Assembly (NCBI RefSeq): GCF_000368265.1
Contig: NZ_KB851219.1
Location: 1,309,870 to 1,373,869 of the forward strand
Origin: Acinetobacter brisouisimilis
Lineage (GTDB): Bacteria; Pseudomonadota; Gammaproteobacteria; Pseudomonadales; Moraxellaceae
Length of the DNA: 64,000 bases
Direction of reading: 5' to 3'
In this document: piece after piece, positions 56,552 to 64,000 of the stretch
How the letters are laid out: the number at the start of each line of letters is the position of its first letter
Numbering within the stretch: the stretch's first letter is position 1
The notes under the pieces: model-generated
Database searches by the model: none
Told to the model about the DNA's origin: nothing
What the model saw: only the letters and a program-made list of their open reading frames with translations
Translations under genes and position numbers: made by a program

Positions 56552-58671
56552 GATGATTCTCCTGAAACTCGTGCTGTAGCGGCTGTTTCTGAAACAACAT
56601 CGGCGTACTCGGCAGGTGCTTCATGAACCGTTGGTTTATTGCTTGCCAATGCACGGCGAACAGCACCAATTGAAGCAAAAATCATCACGACCAATACAAT
56701 CATAAAGAAAGCACACAATGCCGCATTAATCTGATTGGATAACACAATGGTTTGCATTTCAGCCAATGATTTTGCTGGTTTTAACACCTCGCCACGTGCA
56801 ATTGCATCAGAAAATTTATTGGCCTGTGCCAAAAAGCCGATTTTTGGGTTGGTATGAAAAATCTTTTGCCAGCCTGCCACCATTGATGTGACCACCAAAA
56901 AGACTGTCGGTAAAATGGTGACCCAGACATATTTCTCTTTTTTCATTTTAAAGAGAATGACTGTCCCTAGAGTTAATGCCATTGCTGCCAGCATTTGGTT
57001 ACCAATCCCAAACAATGGCCAGAGTGAATTAACCCCGCCTAAAGGGTCGACTACACCTTGATAAACAAAGTATCCCCAACCTGCAACCGCGACAAATGTT
57101 CCAATCATATTACCCGCAAAAGAACGTGATGCTTTTACAGAAGGAATCACTATACCCACTGTATCCTGAACCATGAAACGACAAGCACGTGTTCCAGCAT
57201 CAACCGCAGTTAAAATAAATAAGGCTTCAAATAAAATAGCAAAGTGATACCAGAACGCCATCATTGAGCGGTTATTAAAAATCTCAGACAGGATATGTGC
57301 CATACCAATCGCAAATGTTGGTGCACCGCCTGCACGAGAAAGAATCGATTTCTCCCCCACTTCCTGAGCCAATAATGTCAACGACTCTGGCGTAACCACA
57401 AATCCTAAATGACGAACAGCTTCTGAAGCGCTTTGCACATCAACACCAAGTAAAGCCGCTGGCGAGTTAATCGCAAAATACACACCAGGATCAAGTACTG
57501 TTGCACAAATCAGCGCCATGATTCCGACAAAAGATTCTGTCAGCATGCCACCATAACCGATCATACGAATATGGCTTTCATTTTCAATGAGTTTTGGCGT
57601 TGTACCACTTGCAACCAAGGCATGGAAGCCTGAAATTGCACCACAAGCAATCGTAATAAATAGGAAAGGAAACAAACTGCCTGCAAAGACTGGTCCTGTA
57701 CCATCAATAAAATGAGTAATTGCTGGCATCTTTAAGCTTGGCATCGCAATCACGATACCTACAGCCAAACCTGCAATCACACCAACTTTCAAAAATGTTG
57801 ATAAATAATCACGTGGTGCAAGCAATAACCACACAGGTAGAACCGAAGCAATAAAACCATATGTGATCAAACACCAAGTCAATTGTGTTCCAGACAAGGT
57901 GAAAACTGGCCCCCAATATGGATGCTGCGAAACATCACCACCATAGATGATCGCCATCATCATTAAAACAAAACCAATGACAGATACTTCAGCAATTTTC
58001 CCTGGGCGGATAAAACGCATATACATGCCCATAAACAAGGCGATTGGTATCGTCATAGCAATACTGAACAATCCCCATGGGCTATTGGTCAATGCTTTTA
58101 CAACAACCAGTGCCAAGACTGCCAGAATAATAATCATGACGCCCAATGTACCGAGCATCACGACAATGCCAGCAAATGAGCCAAGCTCTTCTTTGGCCAT
58201 TTCACCCAGTGAGTTGCCATTACGGCGCACCGAAATAAACAACACCAGAAAATCCTGAACAGCACCTGCAAACACAACACCAGCCAATAACCAGATTGTG
58301 CCCGGCAAATAACCCATTTGCGCAGCGAGAATTGGCCCTACCAAAGGACCTGCACCAGCAATAGCCGCAAAATGATGTCCATACAATACGTATTTATTGG
58401 TAGGGACATAATCAAGACCATCGGAAAGACGATAAGCAGGCGTTAGCCGCTTTGGATCGAGTTCAAAAATATTCTTTGCGATATAAAGACTATAAAAACG
58501 ATAAGCTATGCTATATACACACAGGGCCGCCAAAACCAGCCATACAGCATTGATATGTTCACCACGGTGAAGAGCTAACATTCCAAAAGATACAGCGCCG
58601 ATGATCGCCACCAGTATCCACATAATTTTTGAAGTAAAAGAACTTTTACTTTGATGTTGATAACTGTCCAT
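56548..58671 (-). CDS. cstA: CstA-type carbon starvation transporter
   Basis: 707 residues with about 16-18 membrane helices. Contains YVLYGHHFAAIAGAGPLVGP then ILAAQMGYLPGTIWLLAGVV, and the later FVYQGVVDPLGGVNSLWPLF then GIGNQMLAAMALTLG, the CstA signature. Takes up peptides or pyruvate under starvation. Operon with ybdD. Confidence 0.95.
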   Translation of the reverse strand: MDSYQHQSKSSFTSKIMWILVAIIGAVSFGMLALHRGEHINAVWLVLAALCVYSIAYRFYSLYIAKNIFELDPKRLTPAYRLSDGLDYVPTNKYVLYGHHFAAIAGAGPLVGPILAAQMGYLPGTIWLLAGVVFAGAVQDFLVLFISVRRNGNSLGEMAKEELGSFAGIVVMLGTLGVMIIILAVLALVVVKALTNSPWGLFSIAMTIPIALFMGMYMRFIRPGKIAEVSVIGFVLMMMAIIYGGDVSQHPYWGPVFTLSGTQLTWCLITYGFIASVLPVWLLLAPRDYLSTFLKVGVIAGLAVGIVIAMPSLKMPAITHFIDGTGPVFAGSLFPFLFITIACGAISGFHALVASGTTPKLIENESHIRMIGYGGMLTESFVGIMALICATVLDPGVYFAINSPAALLGVDVQSASEAVRHLGFVVTPESLTLLAQEVGEKSILSRAGGAPTFAIGMAHILSEIFNNRSMMAFWYHFAILFEALFILTAVDAGTRACRFMVQDTVGIVIPSVKASRSFAGNMIGTFVAVAGWGYFVYQGVVDPLGGVNSLWPLFGIGNQMLAAMALTLGTVILFKMKKEKYVWVTILPTVFLVVTSMVAGWQKIFHTNPKIGFLAQANKFSDAIARGEVLKPAKSLAEMQTIVLSNQINAALCAFFMIVLVVMIFASIGAVRRALASNKPTVHEAPAEYADVVSETAATARVSGESS

Positions 58672-58775
58672 GCTTTTCCTCGCCTGCTTAAAAACAGTGC
58701 TTTTCTTTATTGTAAATTGTTACAATTCCTTGTGAATGTACACCCCATATTATTATTTTGATCTAAGACTTTTGC

Positions 58776-58809
58776 ATAAAAAAAAGGGGTGAACATCTTC
58801 ACCCCTCCA
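58776..58809 (-). terminator. terminator of efp
   Basis: AGGGGTGAAGATGTTCACCCCT then TTTTTTT on the minus strand. Confidence 0.88.
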
Positions 58810-58831
58810 ATAATAACGGATTTATTCGCCA

Positions 58832-59401
58832 TTATGCACGTTCTAAATATTCACCTGTACGGGTGTCTACACGAACGCTTTCTTCTTGCTGAACAAACAG
58901 TGGTACACGAACAACTGCGCCAGTTTCAAGTTTTGCCGGTTTACCGCCACCACCAGAAGTATCACCACGAACACCTGGATCAGTTTCAACGATTTTCAAA
59001 ACCACGAAGTTTGGTGCACTTACGTTTAATGGTACACCATTAAATAACATGATCGTACATTTTTCATTTGAATCGTCTTTTAACCATTTTGCAGCATCAC
59101 CCATTGCAGTTTTATCTGCAGCGATTTGCTCAAATGTTACAGGATCCATAAAGTTCCAAAGTTCGCCATCATTGTAAAGGTAGTCCATTTCTACTTCTAC
59201 AATATCAGCCGCTTCTAGAGAGTCACCTGATTTAAAGGTTTTTTCTAATACTTTACCTGTTCTAAGGTTACGTAATTTCACACGGTTAAAGGCTTGACCC
59301 TTACCTGGTTTTACGTATTCATTTTCCATGATCGAACATGGATTACTATCAAGCATGACTTTTAAGCCTTGCTTAAACTCATTTGTAGAATAATTGGCCA
59401 T
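58832..59401 (-). CDS. efp: elongation factor P
   Basis: 189 residues, full length. Rescues ribosomes stalled at polyproline. The modification loop is [17 protein letters not shown], with the Lys (about residue 35) that takes beta-lysine, in line with EpmB encoded next door on the other strand. Three beta-barrel domains are seen; the end [10 protein letters not shown] is typical. No epmA in the window. Confidence 0.97.
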   Translation of the reverse strand: MANYSTNEFKQGLKVMLDSNPCSIMENEYVKPGKGQAFNRVKLRNLRTGKVLEKTFKSGDSLEAADIVEVEMDYLYNDGELWNFMDPVTFEQIAADKTAMGDAAKWLKDDSNEKCTIMLFNGVPLNVSAPNFVVLKIVETDPGVRGDTSGGGGKPAKLETGAVVRVPLFVQQEESVRVDTRTGEYLERA

Positions 59402-59471
59402 GACTGGCTCACTCCAAACTTACTAACTTAAATCAATTAATGCTAGACTAGCATTATTTTTAACGTGTGGC

Positions 59472-60488
59472 ATGATAAACTATTTGTACCAAGAGCAAAA
59501 CTGGAAAACTCAACTCAGTGATCTAATTACTGACCCAAAAGAGTTACTTCAGCAACTTCAGCTCTCAACAGATCAATTATTATCAGGGGCAATCCTCGCT
59601 TCTGAACAGTTTAAATTGCGTGTCCCTCGTGCGTTCGTTGAAAAAATGAACGTTGCTGACCCGTTTGATCCACTTTTACTGCAAGTTTTACCTCATCACC
59701 TCGAATTAGAAGAACATGAAGGCTTTGTTACCGACCCACTTGGCGAAGAGCAAGCCAATCAACTTCCTGGTGTTTTACATAAGTATCAGTCGCGATTCTT
59801 ACTGACTTTGACAGGTGCTTGTGCAGTTCACTGCCGTTACTGTTTCCGCCGCCACTTTCCTTATCAGGTAAACTTACCTAAAAATGACGACTGGATCAAT
59901 ATTCGACAATATCTGCTTGACCATCCAGACATTAATGAAGTCATTCTCAGTGGCGGAGACCCACTCACGCTGACCAATCAAAAACTGGCATTATGGGTAG
60001 AGCGTCTCGAAAGCTTACCTCAATTAAAAATTCTACGAATTCACTCCAGAGTGCCGATCGTCATTCCAAGCCGAATAGATGAAGAACTAGTTTCCTTATT
60101 AAAAAACAGTAGGCTACATACTATACTGGTGATACACTCTAACCATGAGTCAGAGATTGATGATTATACTGTGCAACAGTTACATAGATTAACTGAAAAA
60201 CAGGTCACAGTTCTCAATCAAGCAGTATTATTAAAAGGAGTTAATGATTCTGCGGAAAAACTTGCAGCATTAAGCTATCGCTTATTAGATGCACGAGTTA
60301 TGCCTTATTACTTACACGTTTTAGATAAGGTGAAAGGGGCTCATCATTTTGATTTGGCAACTGACTCAATTAGTCAAATTTATACAGAACTACTCGCAAG
60401 ATTACCTGGATATTTAGTCCCCAAATTGGTCAGGGAAATTGCGGGAGAAAACAATAAAACGCCTTTATATGGAACGCCTATTTTTTAG
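59472..60488 (+). CDS. epmB: EF-P beta-lysylation protein, lysine 2,3-aminomutase-like
   Basis: 338 residues. Radical-SAM enzyme making beta-lysine for EF-P. The iron-sulfur motif CAVHCRYCFRRHF (CxxxCxxC) lies near residue 119; VILSGGDPLTLTNQKL and HSRVPIVIPSRI are conserved PLP/SAM-binding parts. Divergent from efp with a 70-bp gap, and followed 9 bp later by the PilZ-domain gene. Confidence 0.95.
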   Translation: MINYLYQEQNWKTQLSDLITDPKELLQQLQLSTDQLLSGAILASEQFKLRVPRAFVEKMNVADPFDPLLLQVLPHHLELEEHEGFVTDPLGEEQANQLPGVLHKYQSRFLLTLTGACAVHCRYCFRRHFPYQVNLPKNDDWINIRQYLLDHPDINEVILSGGDPLTLTNQKLALWVERLESLPQLKILRIHSRVPIVIPSRIDEELVSLLKNSRLHTILVIHSNHESEIDDYTVQQLHRLTEKQVTVLNQAVLLKGVNDSAEKLAALSYRLLDARVMPYYLHVLDKVKGAHHFDLATDSISQIYTELLARLPGYLVPKLVREIAGENNKTPLYGTPIF

Positions 60489-60497
60489 TGGTGACGT

Positions 60498-62261
60498 ATG
60501 ACAACAATCAATCAAAGTGACTTTTTTACAGCACCGATTGAACAATATCGGACTGAATTGAGTTTTTGTGCAGCAAGTGTAAAAGGCATCCAAGAATGGC
60601 TTTTGCATTTGCCATCCGTGCATTTAGGTGATTCATCCAAATCTCTGTTGAATGCTGTCATTGAAATTTTAGAGCTTAAATGTGATGAGACTTTACGTTT
60701 TGATTTAATTCAGAGTCTACATTTATCTTTAGAGCAAGTTCTTGGAACATTAGAGAAATATTTTCTCAGTGACGTTTCATCGGTCATGAATCACAATGAG
60801 TCGATCGTAGAGCTTGCTCAACAATTTCGCTGTTATATTGCGCGTACTTATATTCATATTGCTTTTCAATCTCACACCGAACTTACTTCCAAGCAGTTTT
60901 CTTTATTTGCTTTTCGGCAAAAAAAACAATTACAAGACGTTCGTAGCCTGAGTACCTATTATGCGTTACAACAATTAAGCTTACTCAAATTTCAACAACA
61001 GGTTCTTTATAAAAGCAGTTTGGTTGGTCAATGGCGCATCGGACATCAGCTTTTTATACTTGCTGAATATCATGATTTTCATCTTGAAGATATTAATTAC
61101 CTACATGGCTCTATTCATCAACTCAGTAATATCTATCAACTCTACAACCAAATCAATTTACTGGATATTTTAAATACCCACCAGATTCGCCCAATCGAAA
61201 TTCAAGCGTTATTTCAATGTTCATATCAGTGGGTGCAACTGATTCAAATTACAGATAAAGAATCCCCAACATCTCGCTATATTATTGATCCAAATAAAGA
61301 CTTCCCCCCTGTGTTGAATAATACACAGTTAAAAAAGAGCGAAGACTGCTATTTTATTGAGACACAAACATTACTCGAACATATTAATCTTGCCAACTTA
61401 CCGCAAAATAAGCATATTTCACCGACAGAAAAGCATTATTTAAGCGCATCTCTAATCTTCCATGTTCAAAATGTCCTGAATAATATCCCTGAACGTCGTT
61501 ATGAACGTTATGATTATGTTGCAACCATTCAGTTGGCTTTTGGTTTACAAAGTGCTCATTATTATTTGTCGCATGCTACTCATTTTGAGGATACATTACA
61601 ATTAGTCAGCAAAATTCATCTACAGCAGAACAACTCTAAATTCTTATCAGGCTGGAATGATGAACCTGTAACATCAACAAACAACAACAAATCATTATAT
61701 TCAGTACTTGATCCTGAAGCAAAGCAAATTCATACCTGTACTATTATGGACATCAGTATCAATGGATACCGCATTCGTTGGACAGGTGATGTTCCAAAAC
61801 AACTCCGTGCAGGTGAATTTATTCTGGTGCAAGAAAATTCTCAAACCCCTTGGCGTGGTGGAGTCATTCGCTGGTTAAAACAGGCATCTCCCAAACACCT
61901 CGAATTTGGTATAGAGATTCTTTCTCAAGAATTAACTCCCTGTGCAGTACAATTAAGTGCTGACCGCAATACGGTACTTTACCATCCCGCTATTTTGCTC
62001 AGCAACCAAGTACTCAACAAATCTCACCTTTCACTTGTTGTACCTGGGTACCAAACCTTTAAGTCACAACAAGGAATTAATCTACGATTAGGCAATAAAC
62101 AGCTTAAAATTTATCTCAATCAGATAAAATTAATTAGCCAAAGCTTTTCACAATTTGATTTTGAGTTATTAAATGACAATGAACAGGTTATACTTGAACA
62201 ACATATACAGCAGCATGCTGAAACCATTAAAAAACAAGACGTGTGGGAAAGTCTAAAATGA
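60498..62261 (+). CDS. PilZ-domain protein
   Basis: 587 residues. About 400 N-terminal residues are helical and unrecognised. Residues about 415-490 (TCTIMDISINGYRIRWTGDV, LRAGEFILVQENSQTPWRGG, VIRWLKQASPKHLEFGIEIL) match a PilZ domain, which binds cyclic di-GMP. The usual RxxxR preceding the DxSxxG motif appears only as part of a weaker form, so binding is not certain. Its stop overlaps the start of the FimX-like gene (ATGA). Confidence 0.82.
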   Translation: MTTINQSDFFTAPIEQYRTELSFCAASVKGIQEWLLHLPSVHLGDSSKSLLNAVIEILELKCDETLRFDLIQSLHLSLEQVLGTLEKYFLSDVSSVMNHNESIVELAQQFRCYIARTYIHIAFQSHTELTSKQFSLFAFRQKKQLQDVRSLSTYYALQQLSLLKFQQQVLYKSSLVGQWRIGHQLFILAEYHDFHLEDINYLHGSIHQLSNIYQLYNQINLLDILNTHQIRPIEIQALFQCSYQWVQLIQITDKESPTSRYIIDPNKDFPPVLNNTQLKKSEDCYFIETQTLLEHINLANLPQNKHISPTEKHYLSASLIFHVQNVLNNIPERRYERYDYVATIQLAFGLQSAHYYLSHATHFEDTLQLVSKIHLQQNNSKFLSGWNDEPVTSTNNNKSLYSVLDPEAKQIHTCTIMDISINGYRIRWTGDVPKQLRAGEFILVQENSQTPWRGGVIRWLKQASPKHLEFGIEILSQELTPCAVQLSADRNTVLYHPAILLSNQVLNKSHLSLVVPGYQTFKSQQGINLRLGNKQLKIYLNQIKLISQSFSQFDFELLNDNEQVILEQHIQQHAETIKKQDVWESLK

Positions 62262-64000
62262 GAAATGCTTTTTTATCCAACAAGCTTAAACAAATTAAGA
62301 CTCGTTTACTCATTATCGATGACAACCAAATCCGTTATAACCAGATTGTTGATCTCTTGACATCTAAAGGTCATCAGGTCGATGCTTTTTTACTCGATGA
62401 TATTAAAAGTTTTGAGAAGCAGTTACACACGCATTGGGATGTTGTCTTGTTTGGACGTGCTTATGACTTAAAGTTTGAACAGGCTTTGGCCCTGATTCAT
62501 GCTTCTAATCAGCCTCAGCTTCCATTATTGCTGTTAAACCCTGAGAATTATCAGCCATCACAATATCTAAACTATATTAATAAAGGCGTATACGACTTAT
62601 TTAACCTTGATTATCCAGATCGTTTTTATATTGGTCTTGTTCGTACTTTGTCGTATAGCCGTTCTTTACAAGCACAACAACACTTACTCAAAGAACTAGA
62701 AATTGCCGAAACTCATATTCAAACACATGCTAACGACACACATAAAGCTGTTGCTGTGATTCAGGAAGGAATTCACATTAAAGCCAATCCTGAATACTTG
62801 GCATTGTTCGGTTTTAAAAAAGAAGAGGAAATTTTCGGGTTACCTCTACTTGATGTACTACAACCCGAACAACTCCAAGATTTTAAACAGCGCTTTAAAC
62901 GTATTACGCAGCGCAATTTCGATCAGGCACGTTTTGAGATTAAATCACTCAATACAAATGCACAATCGAAAGGCAGTGTACTTCGAATTGAGTTTTTACC
63001 AGACAATGCACAAGACGCTGTACAAATTTCCATTGAAACGGACAACCCTCAAGCAAATTCTGGTAAAACAGGTACCGAAACTGGGAGTAGCCCTACTCGC
63101 CTTTATGAGCAGTTCAACCGAAAAATGCTGAATGAGCCTGCAAATAAAAATGCAGTTGTTATATTTTTATTGACAGACTTTCATGAGCAAATTGCGAAGT
63201 TGAACCAAGTACAAACAAGCGAATATATTAAAGCAGTACAAGGATTTATTCAGGAGCATGCACATAATACTGTCATTAAAATGACCCCTGCTCTCTTTAT
63301 CGGTTTATGTCAGGCGGCTAACGAAGATCTTCTTCACTCAAAACTTCAAGGTTTAACGCCACTTTTAAAACCGCAATTGCTCGAATTTAATTCAGAAAAT
63401 TATTCAGTACAGTTTACGATTGGCTATAGTGAGATTGAAGGTGCAATACAAAGCCAAGAACAATTTGATTTTCTCATTACTCAAGGCTTATCACACCCAT
63501 TACAGCATGAAAAAACCAAAGCTAATGAGATTAAATTTTCTGGTTTTGACAGTGAAGAAGCACCACCTGCATTGATGTTAGGCGCTCAGTTGGATCGTGA
63601 GCATATGTTGCTGACCGAATTACATCGTGCAATTGAACAAAATACCATACATCTGAAATATCAGCAGCTTTATGATAAACAAGATACTGAACCTTATATT
63701 TATGAAGTCACCAGTGGTGTGATTTTTGACAAACAATGGTTAGCTCTTGAAGATTTAACTGAATTAAATAACGATGTAGAACTTGCTGTCAAACTAGATC
63801 GCTGGATTTTGGTTGAAGCATCCAAACAACTCTATAATTTCATTACACAATACCCAAATAGTAAACTCATCATCAACTTAAATATTCATATATTGTTGCA
63901 TGATAAACAGATTGTTAATTTGGTTGAAAAATTGTTCTCGATTATTCGTAACACACAAAACCATCCTTTAATCCTACAATTTTCAGCACTAGATATCATC
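62258..64000 (+). CDS. FimX-like REC/PAS/GGDEF-degenerate/EAL protein, 3' end outside window
   Basis: 581 residues seen. Begins RLLIIDDNQIRYNQIVDLLT (receiver-like, but with little of the phosphorylation site), a PAS-like segment (VIQEGIHIKANPEYLALFGF then KKEEEIFGLPLLDVLQPEQL), a degenerate GGDEF region with no GGDEF motif, and the first half of an EAL domain (LTELHRAIEQNTIHLKYQQL, where the EAL triad is replaced by YEV). These are features of FimX, a cyclic-di-GMP-binding regulator of type IV pili that is enzymatically weak. Coupled with the PilZ-domain gene. Confidence 0.85.
   Translation, partial: MRNAFLSNKLKQIKTRLLIIDDNQIRYNQIVDLLTSKGHQVDAFLLDDIKSFEKQLHTHWDVVLFGRAYDLKFEQALALIHASNQPQLPLLLLNPENYQPSQYLNYINKGVYDLFNLDYPDRFYIGLVRTLSYSRSLQAQQHLLKELEIAETHIQTHANDTHKAVAVIQEGIHIKANPEYLALFGFKKEEEIFGLPLLDVLQPEQLQDFKQRFKRITQRNFDQARFEIKSLNTNAQSKGSVLRIEFLPDNAQDAVQISIETDNPQANSGKTGTETGSSPTRLYEQFNRKMLNEPANKNAVVIFLLTDFHEQIAKLNQVQTSEYIKAVQGFIQEHAHNTVIKMTPALFIGLCQAANEDLLHSKLQGLTPLLKPQLLEFNSENYSVQFTIGYSEIEGAIQSQEQFDFLITQGLSHPLQHEKTKANEIKFSGFDSEEAPPALMLGAQLDREHMLLTELHRAIEQNTIHLKYQQLYDKQDTEPYIYEVTSGVIFDKQWLALEDLTELNNDVELAVKLDRWILVEASKQLYNFITQYPNSKLIINLNIHILLHDKQIVNLVEKLFSIIRNTQNHPLILQFSALDII

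Overview
The window looks like an Acinetobacter chromosome (moderately AT-rich, with Acinetobacter-like gabP, cstA, tgpA-moxR, efp-epmB and a fimX-like locus) interrupted by one apparently complete, about 44 kb lambda-like siphovirus prophage. All functional calls come from reading the sequence; no database search was run.

Left chromosomal flank (1-8142): an RND multidrug efflux operon read leftwards (permease cut by the window edge, adaptor complete), a GABA/amino-acid permease, then about 2.3 kb of gene-poor DNA. This gene-poor stretch carries two paralogous small genes and a decayed copy of an RNA element that is otherwise found only inside the prophage, so it is probably a remnant of an older phage.

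Prophage (about 8143-52205): it is bounded by a 46-bp direct repeat whose right copy is the 3' part of an intact tRNA-Val(GAC) gene. From the immunity region the lytic operon runs leftwards: cro-like, cII-like, an O-like replication gene with internal iterons, rusA, a putative late regulator, a stretch of very small genes with tRNA genes and repeated hairpin elements, then HNH, terS, terL, protease, capsid, portal, head-tail joining, tail tube, the G/GT chaperone with a -1 frameshift, tape measure, tail tip, a LamG tail protein, holin and endolysin. Rightwards from the immunity region run cI, an IetA/IetS-like ATPase-protease pair, then a second CI-operator-controlled promoter driving xis-like and int genes. 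Five matching operators lie at the two promoters.

The prophage is unusually rich in accessory modules. It has two separate Arc-repressor/antirepressor divergons (10 kb and 28 kb), a HicA-like/HTH pair, a PD-(D/E)XK-like protein overlapping a membrane protein gene, a HEPN plus helical-repeat pair with its own promoter inside the tail operon, a tail-operon lipoprotein, exported morons, an initiator-type tRNA, an anticodon-armless tRNA-like gene, and a nonsense-truncated Acb2-like peptide. A structured RNA element occurs three times in the prophage and once, degraded, outside it; its stem is kept by paired base changes.

Right flank (52238-64000): a TgpA-type transglutaminase / DUF58 / MoxR operon, ybdD-cstA, efp divergent from epmB, a PilZ-domain protein and a FimX-like REC/PAS/EAL protein cut by the window edge.
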